Source of the DNA: Ilyonectria destructans
Taxonomy: Eukaryota > Ascomycota > Sordariomycetes > Hypocreales > Nectriaceae
Direction of reading: 5' to 3'
Length of the DNA: 64,000 nucleotides
Assembly (NCBI GenBank): GCA_020740775.1
Contig: JAHEWK010000015.1
Location: 434,001-498,000, forward strand
The notes under the pieces were generated by a model. That model did not search any database, was not told the DNA's origin, and saw nothing but the letters and a program-made list of their open reading frames with translations. The stretch's first letter is position 1, and every line of letters begins with the position of its first letter. Below are positions 23,288 to 35,360 of this stretch, piece by piece. The position numbers and the translations under genes are program-made.

Positions 23288-24259
23288 ATGTCTAAACCAG
23301 CCTTCGCAGTCCCGCTTCCTCAATCCTCCCGGTCCGACGTTCTTGAGTGGCGATTCCCGAAGCCATATAGCAACTATGTCCTGACGGGGAAATCCCGTGC
23401 AGCGTGGCATACGTCTTTCGTAATCCCGCAGCTCAACCTCCTCCTTGACGCCGGCCTCTGCGTCAACAAGCTGCGGCCCAAACATGTCTTCCTTACCCAC
23501 GGACACAGCGACCATACTCTTCTGTCGCCCGCATTTGTCAAGCGTGAGGACCCGCCAGATATTTTCTGCCCTGCCGACATGGCCAGCGTCTTTGATGAAT
23601 TCATTCTCGCCAATACCATGCTTAATCTTGGAGGATTGGTAAAGCTTGAAGATGCTCCCCAATCGGGCTCCGAAGCAGAAGACAGCGTTGACAGCAACAC
23701 GCCTCAGAAAAACGGGTGGCTCAATACGCACATCACTCATGGCGTTCGTCACGGTGATGTTGTCCCCCTAAGACGCATCAACAACATGACAGCCACTGTG
23801 TTTGACTGCGACCACACAGTTCCATGTGTTGGTTATTTTTTCAGCATTACTTCCAATCGATTGAAGCCGGAGTATCGATCTCTCAAAGGACCAGAAATTA
23901 AAGCCCTCCGTCAATCCGGCATAGAAATCACCAACGAGCAATCCACCCCCATATTTGCCTTTCTAGGAGATACCACGGCCGCAACCTTGGCTGCCGAGCC
24001 GGAATGGTTGCGGAACGGCATCCCGGTGGTCATCACCGAGTGCAGTTTTCTATACGAGGAGCACAGGGCGCAGGCCGACCGGACAAAGCATACCATATGG
24101 AGTGATTTGGAGAGGGTAGTTCGCAAGTGGCCCTCCACAACGTTTGTCATTACCCACTTTAGCCTTAGATATAGTGGCGAGGAAGTCAATCGCTTCTTCA
24201 GAGAGATGGATAATCCTCCATGTAATATTGTTGTCTGGGAGGATGGAGGAGATATATAG
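23288..24259 (+). CDS. metallo-beta-lactamase-fold hydrolase, RNase Z-like
   Basis: An intronless gene of 323 residues. The metal-binding motif HxHxDH is present as THGHSDH (His71, His73, Asp75, His76). Later ligands can be assigned as His in GVRHGDV/DCDHTVP, Asp in FAFLGDTTA (position 228-236) and His in VITHFSLRYSGEEV. This FLGDT...E...H.S.RY order is that of the tRNase Z/ElaC branch and its plant and fungal relatives, which lack the long tRNA-binding exosite arm of full tRNase Z. The gene could be a tRNA 3'-processing endonuclease or a phosphodiesterase/hydrolase using the same fold, and sequence alone does not decide. No organelle signal is obvious. It converges on the L-amino-acid oxidase gene, with 373 bp between the stops. 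Confidence 0.85.
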   Translation: MSKPAFAVPLPQSSRSDVLEWRFPKPYSNYVLTGKSRAAWHTSFVIPQLNLLLDAGLCVNKLRPKHVFLTHGHSDHTLLSPAFVKREDPPDIFCPADMASVFDEFILANTMLNLGGLVKLEDAPQSGSEAEDSVDSNTPQKNGWLNTHITHGVRHGDVVPLRRINNMTATVFDCDHTVPCVGYFFSITSNRLKPEYRSLKGPEIKALRQSGIEITNEQSTPIFAFLGDTTAATLAAEPEWLRNGIPVVITECSFLYEEHRAQADRTKHTIWSDLERVVRKWPSTTFVITHFSLRYSGEEVNRFFREMDNPPCNIVVWEDGGDI

Positions 24260-24632
24260 AACCACAGCCGTTGCCTTGGCAAAAAGAGGAATAAGTGAAT
24301 AGACACTTTTGTCTGATCATCAGTCTCCACACCCTACTCGTGGTTGTCGTTTTGAATTACTATAAGTTATACTCTGTTCTTGCGAGGTCAACTGGTCTCA
24401 TGGCAACTACCACAGCAGCAGCAGATACAAGGCTCCGTAGATTGGTTGCTTCATCCTCACAGACGCTGCATAGTGTGTCACGTATCGAGCTGACGCGACA
24501 ACATTATTGGCCTACAGTGAACAAAATCCCAAGCGTCATTTTTGTCACCACAAAGCTTGAAATGTTTGCTTGGGCACATCGGAGTTCTGCATACCCCTAT
24601 CTAAGTCGGAGGTCTAATCTCAAATTCAGCCT
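24260..24632. other. spacer between convergent genes
   Basis: A 373-bp spacer shared by the 3' ends of the RNase Z-like gene (plus) and the flavoenzyme gene (minus). A small run of agc trinucleotides lies near 24,413-24,424. Nothing else is seen. Confidence 0.5.
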
Positions 24633-26967
24633 CTACCCCGACATCTTCACATCCAGCGACCCCATATCCAAGAAGTCGTACACGGCTTGGGCACTAGTGG
24701 ACATCTCTTTCGCCTCCTTTGCGACTGGGGTGACACCCCGCGCTCCCAGCACTTCGGCGCGGTGCAGCATGCTGCAAGCTGATGACCACTCGGAGATCTT
24801 CTCGCTCATGTAAGGTGGCAGTCCCACGAAGGGATTGGAAGCGTCCTCGGTCAAGATGATGTCGCGTACAACTTCAAAATTCGAGTTGGAGTACATGTTG
24901 GCTCCAAGCCACGTAAAGAACCCGTGAATGACGCTCTCAAGTGCGCCCACGACCCACGCGTGGTGAGGACTAGCAGCTTCGCCGGCAATGATGACATCGC
25001 CACACGTCTGGATGATTCTGCTCCACATGGACTGGAACTGTTGAGGCCGGAAGAAGGCGAATGCTCCCGCCGTGTTGGCATCCTCGGACCAGTCGTGAGC
25101 ATGGTGCTCGACCCAATTCCTGCGAATGAGGTCGGCAACCTTCTCCTCATTAACATCATCATTCTTGTGCAGTCTCGCAAGGTCACGAATGAGGAGCTCC
25201 TTCAACTGCGCATCCTCCTTCGGCTTATCGGAGAACAGTGACGCCAGACGCGAGGAGTCCTGTTGCCAGGTGTAGGAGCACAGCAAAACTGCCGTGGTGC
25301 CCTCCTTGTCGTAGATATTGTACGAAGGGTACACGCACGTGCGCACTGAGAGGTCAGAATGGCCCAGGCCGCCATGCTTGATGTTGTGGCCCTTGAGATC
25401 GTGGATCCACCACGCCCGCCTGAACTTGATAGCGATCTTGGCAGCCGTGCCGTATCCCAAGGAACGAATGGCCTGCCTGGTGGGATATGTGAGTCCGGCG
25501 TCGCGGAGATCCATGTGCTGGAGGCAACCAAGCGTGGTGGTGGATATGACGGCATCGTAGCTGGTCACATCGGGCTCGAGGGTACCGTTTGGAACCTCGA
25601 CTTCGACTTCTCTGAGATTCTTGACTCGAATTGCAGTCACTCGGGAATTGTACCTGACCTTCCTTTCGAGCTTCTTCTCCATTTTCTTGGCCAGTTGTTG
25701 CGCACCGCCGAGAATGCAGTACCATTTGACACCAGGTTCAAAGTCGAAGTCCAGCGACTCGAGGACGGTTTCACTGTGGGCCTGATCATACCAATTGGTT
25801 CCGCTAATGCAATTTAGAAGACGTTTTAATGCGACTGGTATTTAACTTACCCATTGAATGTCTCCAACCATTCGATAGTGTTGTAGTTGTAGGGTGGCGG
25901 CGGGAATGGTCCCTGAGTTTTCATGTGCTCGAGTTCGGGGTGTTCACTGTATTGAGTCAGACAAAGTGCTCCCTTCTCAAAGATAGTTGAGGTCGACTTA
26001 CGTTGCTAAGAACTGACGGGTACTATACTTGTCGTACGACATGAGAAGGTCCCAGCCCTTGTCACCCCCAGTCCTGAGATCCTCCTTGAGTTGCTCTCGA
26101 ACGACTTTGGTGAGTTCGGTCATGATGTCGTCTGGTGCTTGCGCAAAGAGTCTATGTCTTGTTAATTCACCCGCTAATCTCGCACATTTCAGAGGAACGT
26201 ACTCTTTGGGAATCTCACTCCCCGTATTGATGGAGAAGGGATCTTTGGACTCCCCTCCTTGCTCCTGGACAACGGCGTAGTCTTTACCCCACACTGTTTT
26301 GTTATTGTAGCACCACGGCTCTTTGGCTTTCTCGTTTCCGCCGTTGTTCATGTAATAGGGAATGAGAGACCCATTCTTGGCGTCGGGTTGGGACTTGAAA
26401 TCAACCTTTTCCATGTTGAGGATTCCAAACAAAGCGAACGTCCTAGACTTGTTAGTAAATGCATCGGGATAGAGCAATAAAACCGTAGGGAGGGACTCAC
26501 CGGGCCATGACAAGGTTGTCGGGAAACCTCATGGCACCAACGTCGTAATAGTCATGGGTCTCTCGTTGTTTGCTGAAGTTGTGGGTGTACAGGCGACCTC
26601 CGACCCGGTCTGGACCCGCTGCTTCGAGGATTTCATACTCGAACCTCAATGGGTTCTTGCGAAGCTCAAGCTCCTTGTTAAAGTAGTCCAGCATCATGCC
26701 TGTGAACAGACCTGCTGCACCAGCCCCGACAACACCGAACTTGACAACATTGGGATCTTTACCGTTGGGAACCTGAATGGCGCCACTACCCTTTCCTTGG
26801 AGGGGAATTGTCGGAAGCTCAGACTCAATTGGCTCCTCTGGGATGGGAAGGGCCATTTTCTCATGGCCAGATGCATGGCGGAGATACTCATGGACAGTAC
26901 CCGTGAGGGCATGGTAGCGAGCCCATTGGTACTTGAGTGGGACATCTGATTTGATGTCCAGAAACAT
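24633..26967 (-). CDS. L-amino-acid oxidase-like FAD-dependent amine oxidoreductase
   Basis: Five exons: 26967-26501, 26442-26203, 26151-26002, 25946-25851 and 25803-24633. The four introns are 47-58 nt (26443-26500, 26152-26202, 25947-26001, 25804-25850), all GT..AG, and the product has 707 residues. The FAD-binding Rossmann turn is FGVVGAGAAGLFTG (residues about 77-90), followed by an acidic strand end and the RVGGRLYTH GG-doublet motif of the amine-oxidase superfamily. The C-terminal FAD contact lies near IIAGEAASPHHAWVVGALESV. There is no signal peptide. I chose the ATG at 26967 rather than the in-frame ATG at 27180 because a TATA box lies between them. Family knowledge: such enzymes deaminate L-amino acids to keto acids, NH3 and H2O2, and fungal ones serve nitrogen scavenging. 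The promoter shows GATA sites (separate entry). Confidence 0.9.
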
Positions 26968-27066
26968 GGTGGAGGTTCTTCCTGGCAAGTATGTATGGTT
27001 GGGTGGGTGCTTGTAGTGCAGTAGTGTCTGATACCAGAACACGGCCTTGTGAGTTGGACTGCTGCT

Positions 27067-27078
27067 CTTATTTATAAC
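27067..27078 (-). promoter_or_regulatory. TATA box of the flavoenzyme gene
   Basis: On the minus strand the sequence reads GTTATAAATAAG, about 100 nt upstream of the ATG at 26967. It sits inside the longer frame that opens at 27180, so it argues that translation starts at 26967. Confidence 0.6.
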
Positions 27079-27241
27079 TTCCCGTACATTCATTCGAGCA
27101 TCCATAACTTCACACTTCACCTTGTCTATTCGAGAATCGAGATGCAGCGGTGTACGTAAGATGATACGCCACCAAGCCACTCAGCAGTGTCTACGACTTA
27201 GGTTGAAGCTCCTGGTGGGGCAGCTGAGTTGAAGGATGTGA

Positions 27242-27487
27242 TACGCTCAGAAAATGCGTGTCTAAGGTTGCCAACTGACCTATGTGTAGTTTCAATAGTG
27301 GTTTCGCTGCAATAGATGCAGTCAGTCTAACTTTGTCGGGACACGAGTGGCACGCCCGTGACTTGATAATTGACACATCGCACTTTTCCTACATATATTA
27401 CATATTATAGAACCATCTAGAGCGCAAACTCGGTTTCTTCAGAGCGGGGTTGGGTGCTCCTTACGCTCAGGTAATGCGTGTCTAGGA
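27242..27487. promoter_or_regulatory. direct repeat pair in the flavoenzyme promoter
   Basis: The 26-bp block tacgctcag(aa/gt)aatgcgtgtcta(a/g)g occurs at 27242-27267 and again in the same orientation at 27462-27487, 220 bp apart and 275-520 bp upstream of the ATG. Three or four mismatches separate the copies. It could be a bound regulatory element or the remains of a local duplication. Confidence 0.55.
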
Positions 27488-27532
27488 CTATTTCCAACTA
27501 TTGATCTAAGCCGCTGCGCTAGTGATTCGGCT

Positions 27533-27684
27533 CGATAGCTCCCACTGGCACTCAGCCAGCCACACAGTCGTCTCGATTGCTTGTGGGCATCATATTGCAA
27601 GATGTGTGCTCACTCCAGGTCGCGCGATAGGTGCGATAGCTTGCTTCAGGCATCAACGATGGGCTCCGTCCGCACTGACTATCC
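27533..27684. promoter_or_regulatory. cluster of GATA-factor sites
   Basis: CGATAG (matching HGATAR, the AreA/NIT2 consensus) occurs at 27533-27538, 27625-27630 and 27634-27639, with a weaker CTATCC (GGATAG on minus) at 27679-27684. These are 565-720 bp upstream of the flavoenzyme ATG. Clustered GATA sites suit nitrogen-catabolite control of an amino-acid oxidase; this is inference, because short sites also occur by chance. Confidence 0.4.
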
Positions 27685-29715
27685 TGGAAGAGCCAAACCT
27701 GCATTCTGCCCATAGGTCCTGATTGGTAACGCTGGTGAAAATGGCTGGCAGACTGCAGGAGACTCCCCTCCTATGAAATAGGCGGGGCAAGACTCTCGTT
27801 CCGTCCCACCCTCCCTTTGACAGCTCTACCCCTCATCTGAAGGCATTGCACACCGCCTTTGCCCCCGGATCATCCTCATCGTTACTAGAGCTATTGACTG
27901 TATCAGCAATCTAAGTAACTTGACATCCCTATTGTCAGCCCCTAGCTAAGTTGCCCACTGCACTGGTAGAAATCTACTGGAATACAAGTCGCCAATCCTA
28001 CAAATATTATGCTGCTTTAAAACCCATGTTTAATCAAGTCGTATAGTAAGGTAATAGTTGACAAGAGAATGTAACGTAACGAGTTTGGAATTTACTCATG
28101 AAGCTAATTCAAGATTAATTGTTTAACTGTAAGGACATGAGCTGGGTTCCTGTGCCGAGGGGCTGGCGAGTCCACAGTCCCTTATAGTTGGACGTGTGGT
28201 GTAATCTCCGCACGTTATGCGCATACTGATTGATCTTTTGGCTCTGTGGGCTAGAAGGCCTGTCGCTGCAAGCTTGGCACACTACCCAGCTCCTTACAGT
28301 AATAATAGTTAGTATTAGGAATAATAGAGATAGTATAAATAATAATTTTTCAAATGCAAGATTCATCTAGCATGATACTGTTAGGCACCCCGGAGTTTTA
28401 GAACAGCGAGTTGTCTTTGCTAGCTAAGGCCCTATTTAAATTGATAACTCTGCTAACGACTTTGGCAGGGTATGTCCTTTTTCTTCCTTTGATTGGAAAT
28501 ACATCTCTGGTCTTGCTTTGCTGTCTCAGCAGCTCTTGTCGTCATCATTTTATTCTTGCCTGCAATTCTCTTCTAAAGCACTGCGTCGAGCGTTCACTGA
28601 AGTCTGCAAGCCCATTCCATCTTGTGATCTAGCTGTACTTGACTTGTTTCTCCTTATCTTGCTGTTGGCGATAATCTCGTCTGTCCCTTAGGTGTGGTTT
28701 GCACTGAGTGCGTCGTCCACCAACAAACAGAGATCTCTGACCCCATCACTTAGATGTTTTCTGGACTTGTCGTATGGCGCAGAGTAACTTACACTATTCT
28801 CATGATAGTTGGAAAATCAGTGCACGGCGCTTGGTTCGTCCCTTTCAGAAACCCACTGCGATTCGCAACACCGCTGGCCAAGTGAGTTTCGATTTTTAAA
28901 AAAACATGAATCGAGGGCTCTAGCCCAGGAACTCAGTGCACGAACTCGACACCAACCACGGATCGAAGTTCTGCCGCTCGATCACAGACCACCGGAAATC
29001 ACGAAAATGCATCTACGCAAACACCGACAGCTCGATATGCGCAACCAGCTTCTCCGAGATTCCTAATTCGACCCCAAGTCCTGAAAGGCCGAAGTCTTTT
29101 TTGCCCAGCGTGCATCATCGGGGTGGGAATGGCAGCTCGTCGTGAGATTTGGTCGTCAATCCAGCGGACGACCATCAGTGATGTTTTTGGTGGTGACTTG
29201 GGCGATTCTGGACGATTTCAGTCAGCACCGTTATCGGCCCGATCTGTGGGACTCCTCGTAAACTGGGTCAGGCGGCTGGAAACTGAAAGTCGCCAAGGCG
29301 GAGTGAAAGGTTCTTGGCGCCTGGAGAATGAGTTGAACCTTGCACAAAGTGGAACGTCTCCGCGTTGGAAAAAGCGCCCTAAAAGATTCGGATATTTCTT
29401 GGGCAAGATTTAAACAAGACTATAGCTAGATTGGGCTGGCTGCCGTGCCCTTTTCTAGCAGATATTATCTTGGAGAAGCTAATGGGCACTTATTGTCGCA
29501 GTAGACCGTCTTTTCACAGCACGTCACAGGTTCACGCTATTGCGTTGTCAATCACCACCCTTGCTAAAGCGATATGTCGTGCCCCGGCCGTTCCCTATCG
29601 CCTTATCAAAATGGCTCGTTGACATCGGCTGATCTAGATAGCACAAAAACTATTTAATACTGCGTAAGGCGACTACTTTGACCAAGGGGACAGTTTTTAT
29701 CTTGCGGAACTCACA

Positions 29716-31003
29716 ATGGAATCCTTCTCTATCCGGTCGCTTATTTCCGGCGCAATTTTGATCGCTGGGCTTTATTTCGCTCTCCGAGTCGAACGTCCTC
29801 AGCACAATGTCGAACTTTTAACACCGAAGATATTCATTGTTAGCTTGGTACGTAAACCATCTCTCGGTGCGATGATAACAATCGCTTCACCATGGTGACG
29901 TGGCCATAATCAAATCTAACACCCACGGCCATTAGTTCTCCCTAGAGGCTGATGTGTGGTATGAACACTTACCTGGCAGCGGCCTGGGGAACATACTGGC
30001 GCAGAACATCTCTGTCCCAGGTCTAAGTCCTCAATATCCATATATCCATTGTACTTCCGATGGAAATATCTGCCAAGTGACGACGGGCATGTCTGAGATA
30101 AATGCCGCAACTACCATCGCGGCAGTCATTCTGTCAAGACAATTCGACTTAAAGAACACATATTTTCTACTGGCAGGCATTGCTGGAGTTAATCCAAAGC
30201 ACGGATCCCTCGGAAGTGTCGCCCTCGCTCGATTCGCCATCCAACCCGCTCTACAATATGAGATCGATCCGAGGGAGATGCCGTCAGATTGGAAGACAGG
30301 CTACTTCTCTTTCGGAACCCATAGTCCAACCGAGTACCCAACCGAGCGTTATGGTACTGAAGTTTTTGAGTTGAACGAGGCTCTCAGAGACGCCGCATTC
30401 GACTTCGCCTCCAAGGCAACGTTGAACGACACTGCCGACGCTCAAGAGTATCGATCCAAGTACGAAGCCGGATGTCCTATTTATGATGCTGCAACAAAAT
30501 CACCTTCACTGATAAAATGTGATGCTTTAACAAGCGATGTATTTTTCTCAGGGAATCTTCTTGGTGAAGCGTTCGAGGATGTGACAAGTCTTTGGACAAA
30601 TGGAATGGGAAAGTACTGCATGTCAGCCATGGAAGACAATGCGATCCTCGAGGTCCTAGTTCGATTTCACGCCCACAAACTAGTCGACTTCAATAGAGCC
30701 ATCCTTCTACGAACAGGTACTTGGGCCGTTGCTCGCTCACATGAATAGTAACGGCTGACTTGGAGACTAGGTTCCAATTTCGACCGTCCGCCACCGGAAG
30801 TGGATGCTTTCGCCCATTTGCGAGGCAACCATCTAAATGGGGTTGATATTGCCGTTGCTAATATTTACCTGGCTGGAATAGAGATCCTGAAAGGTATTCT
30901 TGGAGGTTGGGATGACATATTTCTGAATGGAATCGAGCCTTCTAATTACGTAGGTGATATCCTTGGCACCATTGGAGGAGTCCCGGGATTTATACCTGTC
31001 TAG
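29716..31003 (+). CDS. purine nucleoside permease (NUP family)
   Basis: Exons 29716-29847, 29936-30716 and 30771-31003 give 381 residues. The introns are 88 nt (29848-29935, GTACGT..TAG) and 54 nt (30717-30770, GTACTT..TAG). The joins VSL/FSLEADVWYEHLPG and RTG/SNFDRPPPEVDAF restore family motifs. A hydrophobic N-terminal segment (residues 8-24) acts as signal peptide or anchor. The rest matches the NUP fold, which is related to purine nucleoside phosphorylases: PKIFIVSL, the Gly-rich TYFLLAGIAGVNPKHG strand, and SAMEDNAILEVLVRF near the C-terminus. Family knowledge: described in yeasts as promoting purine nucleoside uptake, although the fold suggests an extracytoplasmic nucleoside-binding or cleaving protein. 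A DNAI.E motif in place of a phosphorylase active-site Asp is visible. There are no purine-metabolism neighbours. Confidence 0.88.
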
Positions 31004-32140
31004 GTCTTAGAGCTTTTACTTAACTAGACGTGGAGATGGCGTTTGGGTCAATAAAGTACAGCGCATATCAAGGCAGCAACGATGATCCCCTCATTGGGCC
31101 TGTGACAGCCCAAACTACGAGCCCACTCTTGTCTGTGATTACATTTTAGATCAAAGAATGGAGCATACGATGCGAAAGACTAGTGTAGCGACAAATAAAC
31201 GGGCCGTCATTGGGAAGTTGTAGGCCCCGTCATGGAGAATGGCAAAAGGGGACAGCCAGGCCAGTAGCAAGGACAAGGCTGCCAAATAATGGAAGCCGAG
31301 GCGCACGAAACTGCAATTTGCCTTCTAGAGCTACCGCGCATCATCAGGGTAGTTTTTGAAGGAAAATTCTAGACCACATAGTTCAGCAACGATCCAACTC
31401 AAGAAGTCCGTGGTGCAGGTTTTTGACCCAGATGCTGAAATATGTCAGTGATACGACGGTAGATAACCTCTAGACACTCTACACTTGATAATTGAGTGAT
31501 AAATGGCTCCAAGAATTCCCTTCCAGGGCTCTGGTGACCTGGGAGTTGTCCTAGATGGGACATTGGTACTGCGAGGGGCGAACGACACGATACGACCCGC
31601 AAATGTTGGAAAATTAATGGAGGGTAATTTTATGGCACGTGTGTTTTAAGTTTTAATTATCATTGGGCATCATCCACGGGCGAGAAACAAGGTGATGCGT
31701 CAGCTGGAGAGACACGTGTGTCTGCATGTTCAAAGTCTACCCTTGGGACCGTTATGGACAACAGCAGAATAAACGGCAGGGCCTTCTCTGAATTTCCTCG
31801 CCATATTTCCCATATTACTGAGTTAATTTGATAAGCTTTTTCTCTAACCGCTTATGTAACCTTGATGCCGTAAAACGCTCGCTCCCAGACACTTCTCAAG
31901 GTTGACTACAAAATGATTCTGCTGCCCACTCCCCGCATCATCTGCAACGACCAAATCTTTGACAGTGCATAGCCGCTCTCAATTTTTATTCCTTCGTGGC
32001 CGTGGGGAAAAGTTCACCAACCGGGGCGTCTTGACTAGAAGACCGCCAGACAAAACCTCACTTGACTAGAGGCGTCCAAACCTACGGCCGAATCGTCACC
32101 CTTGGAGAGAATTCTCAGTGAAAGAAATCACAAACCTAGA
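31004..32140. other. intergenic, no gene seen
   Basis: Contains the 3' flank of the permease gene and the promoter of the cysteine-rich secreted protein. A minus-strand 67-codon frame (31399-31602) has a protein-like residue mix, but I find no exons to join to it. Confidence 0.4.
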
Positions 32141-33245
32141 ATGGAGCTCACGACGATTCTCACGATCGCCTTTTCGATGCCCCTTACTTTCGTATCCGCT
32201 CACTCACCCGCGCTCCGGAATGGCCCAAAATGGGTATCGAGCTGGAAAGACCCAAGGATATTCCCGCCACCGGAACCATGCTTTACAACTTCAAAAGTTG
32301 CCGAACATCAGGTACATTAGTTCTTCTCACTTTCTGACATGTGGGAATACAGATGACGGTATACATTTGCTAACAACTGGGTAGGAATTTTTCGGCTGCA
32401 AGGCGAAGCATGCCGTTAATGAACAAGGCCATTGCACACCGAACTGGTATCGCCAGGTGAGTAAAGCAATATATTTCCGGATGAGAGACATCAATGACAC
32501 TTTGTCTAGTGCGAAGAGTACTGCGAATCGTACGTGGAGTGGTGGTATGGCCCGGAATTGCGTTTCAATCAGACCCGTTGTGGTCCTAGTCCTTGCAGAC
32601 TCAAGCCAGGGCTACCAACTGAAGTAAAATTACCGGAGTGGACATCCCACGTCACCAATAGGACCTTTTCGATGGCTAGTAACTTCAATTACTGGACACC
32701 TAATACAACGGCGACGAGTTACGCTTACGAAAAACCTAACGAGTTGCTATATGAATGCGGTTACTTCGCCTTTATCCCATACATGGTTAAGTGAGTATTG
32801 TACTCACCAAGAACACATCTAGACAGCTCTAACAAGACTTTGTAGATCTTGTGGCATCACCACGCATGGCAGGGTCGGACGATTTTGGCTGGCTTCTTGG
32901 TGTTCTGGCGTTACACAAGTGGGAGAATGCCGCGAAACTGTCCTCCACAAACCAGGCGGCGAACCGGATGGAGTCGTCGTATTTGTGGCGACTGATTGCG
33001 ATTCTCACTTCAAGCTGCGGCCATTCTGCAAACAAGACCCAATATACTTGAAGGACGGAGTTTCATTTGACCCCCAACTTCGCAAGGAATATTTGTCGGC
33101 TTTCAAAAACGGAGACATGAGCCAAGAGCTTCTCAGAGATGCTTGGGAAGCATGCCAGGAGTGGTCGCTGGACAAGACCGTTGCTAATGCAGAAGATGAA
33201 CCCAAACAAGTTGAGCCGGCCCTGATGCTGGAGACGGCATTTTAA
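32141..33245 (+). CDS. secreted cysteine-rich glycoprotein, family not recognised
   Basis: Four exons: 32141-32311, 32385-32456, 32510-32790 and 32846-33245. The introns are 73, 53 and 55 nt (GTACAT..TAG with TGCTAAC branch, GTGAGT..TAG, GTGAGT..TAG). The product has 307 residues and all phases agree. A signal peptide covers about residues 1-20 (LTFVSAHSP). The mature part has 14 cysteines in pairs or close spacing (for example CEEYCESY, RCGPSPC, SCGITTHG) and at least three N-glycosylation sequons (NQT, NRT, NTT). It therefore looks like a disulfide-bonded secreted domain, followed by an acidic, cysteine-poor tail of about 45 residues. There are no TM or GPI signals. It could be an effector-like or cell-surface protein. 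I do not recognise the family and assign no function. Confidence 0.8.
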
Positions 33246-33470
33246 TAAACGAATAACCAACTACTCTAGGCTCTGAATGAGAAAATAATATTACTCAGTT
33301 TTTGGAGACACTCTTGCTCTGTCTCATAATGTTGGCGGCTGCTCTGAATGTGATAATCGGGTGTTTCCAACGCAAGCACGCTGAAGGTCACAGGATAATC
33401 TCCCGGCATGGTAAGCAAAGGCACAGAAGTTGGGTATATGGATTGTTATTTGAGTTATGACTCCATCATC

Positions 33471-35360
33471 CTACGACGCCGTTTGAGCCAACGATCCCGC
33501 TAAGTAATCACGGCATCGCTGCAAAGGCTGGATCACCTTCTGGAGCATGTCGCGCCTCCACTTCTCAGGCTGGGAACTCCGGTTTCCTCCCAAACACCAC
33601 CCTACGGCCTCGGCATAATCTGGTCCCGCCTCCTCGTTTACTTGACACTGCCAATTGCGAGCCGCCATGACATCAAACACGGCCTTTTCCCTCTCATCCC
33701 CTCCAACAGGCCAGCTCTTCCTGCACGCTTGCTTCTCAAGAACGTTCCCAAAGCAGAGCTCCAAGAGTAGGATTCCCAGATGATCCAGAGAATCAGTGAC
33801 ATTGTCTCCGCGTTTTACAGATTCCGATGTCGTCCCCTCGGGACCCATTGAAAAGTCTCGATTGATGTGCGGTTGATCTAAAACAAAAACGCCTGATTTG
33901 GTGAGATCGCCGAGGAAAAGAATATCCGTCTTTCTGAAAGGGGTTTTCATCCAAGGAGATTCGAGGAGCTGGAGAAAGGATGAAGCTAAAATCAGCGAGA
34001 CGTTGTACCGCTGCGTGCGCGTTGGCTGAGAGATAACACCACCGTCCAGAATCTGGTCAAGGGTCACGGATGGAATAACTTGCACACTCTCGCGGCTCAT
34101 GGTATACACATAGTATCGGCAGTTGTCGTCTGAGAGATAACCACAACATGATCCTTCAGACTGTTCGAGGGCGGTGCAGAGGTTGGATATTGGCTGGTTA
34201 ATGCTGTGGACAAGGGTGGTTTCCACACTTGTAAAGGTGATCGAGGGTAGCGGCCTAGCACATAGTTAATCTCAAGCCATACACTACTTGGTTTTATTCA
34301 CCAACTTTAACAACGAAACAGTAGTTGTACTAGTTGTTACACTGCTTTTTGCTCGTAGCGCAGACTTGAGCGGAGTTTTGTGATGGTGGCGGTGCGCCGG
34401 GTGCGGCCGGATGGGGATGTGCTCCAAAAGGGTCGTGCTCTGATGCATTGTCGCTGATACAATATCATTGCCCTGAGCGATCTTGGTTTTCTGTATCTCC
34501 CATTGCGAAGAAGTGAAGTTTGTAAATGTGACTTGAAATTCGGGCTTTTTGCTCGTCCGGTGCTGGAGAAGCAGCTTCGCTCCATGTTGCTGACATCGAC
34601 AGTTCCACGCCGAGGCCAGCGCTTTGAAGACGTCTCTGGCTTGGATCCAGAAGTTGCAAATGGCTGCATCTATAGCAGCACACTGCGTAGCTGTGGTCCT
34701 TTTCTGTACCAAGAGCGTGTCTTTGTCGCTGGAATCCAACAGTTTCTCGAGTTTGTCGTTGTAACTCTGGAGCTCAGCGAAGAGTCGCTTGCGGTTTGTT
34801 TCGCCGTTGCTGAATTTTAACCTGTAAATTTGGAACGCCCTTCCTTCTCTTCCGAGAGCAGATTTGAGGCCGGCAGCATTGGTTGGGGTTTTCTGCGACG
34901 ATGTGAGACTTGGGGTGGTGTCGGCATCGTTGTGAATTGGTTCCCTTACCGGAGTATTGACTTTTGTTTGGACTGACTGGGAGTCAAACGCCAGCTCCTT
35001 GTGTATCTCTTTCATGACACAATCCATTCCTTCAATGTATTCAATGTACAATTCGAAGGAGTCTTGAAGACGCTTCTCTAAAAGGTCGGCAACCAAAGGC
35101 TCTTTCCAGCTGTCTCCGCCAGGGTCGGCTAGGAGCGCTTCAATCCTGTCATCGTCCACCACCAAGGGTAGCAACAAATGCCTCAGATTCCGCTTAAACA
35201 CTAGTCGGTGGAATTCTAAGTCGTCCCGGCACTTCTTGTATTGCAGTCGGATGTGGCGGAAGAGCCCCAGTCGGGTTGCCACCTCGCGATATTTCTCGAG
35301 AGCGGTGATGGCGAGCGGGAAGGCCCCGAGAACGAGTCCGGCTACTTCAAACCCAGACAT
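33471..35360 (-). CDS. HeLo-like / DUF7580-type protein (possible allorecognition or immune module)
   Basis: Exon 1 is 35360-34306 and exon 2 is 34254-33471, about 612 residues. The N-terminus MSGFEVAGLVLGAFPLAITA begins the all-helical domain seen at the N-terminus of many fungal HeLo/NLR-associated proteins. The C-terminal half (from about residue 355) has ISNLC, CGYLSDDNCRYYVY, the ILASSFLQLLESPW helix and LGILLLELCFG, resembling a degenerate protein-kinase lobe as in proteins annotated DUF7580. No kinase catalytic Lys or Asp motif is evident. The exon 2 frame closes just upstream of the CTAG acceptor (34255), so the intron needs a phase-2 donor. The best is GTTGGT at 34305, which is weak, so that edge is uncertain. 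A paralogue lies at 42245-43975. It diverges from the C2H2 gene at 35655. Confidence 0.75.

Larger units (their letters stand above)
26968..29715. other. intergenic between divergent genes
   Basis: About 2.7 kb between the flavoenzyme (minus) and the nucleoside permease (plus). It contains the promoter elements listed separately. Frames near 28,411-28,632 and 28,809-29,413 are chance-like, with no domain. The part 27,990-28,380 is AT-richer. Confidence 0.45.

Noticed and set aside
26968..27180. Longer N-terminus of the amino-acid oxidase starting at 27180
   Set aside because: A TATA box lies within this stretch and the added residues show no family features, so the ATG at 26967 is preferred.
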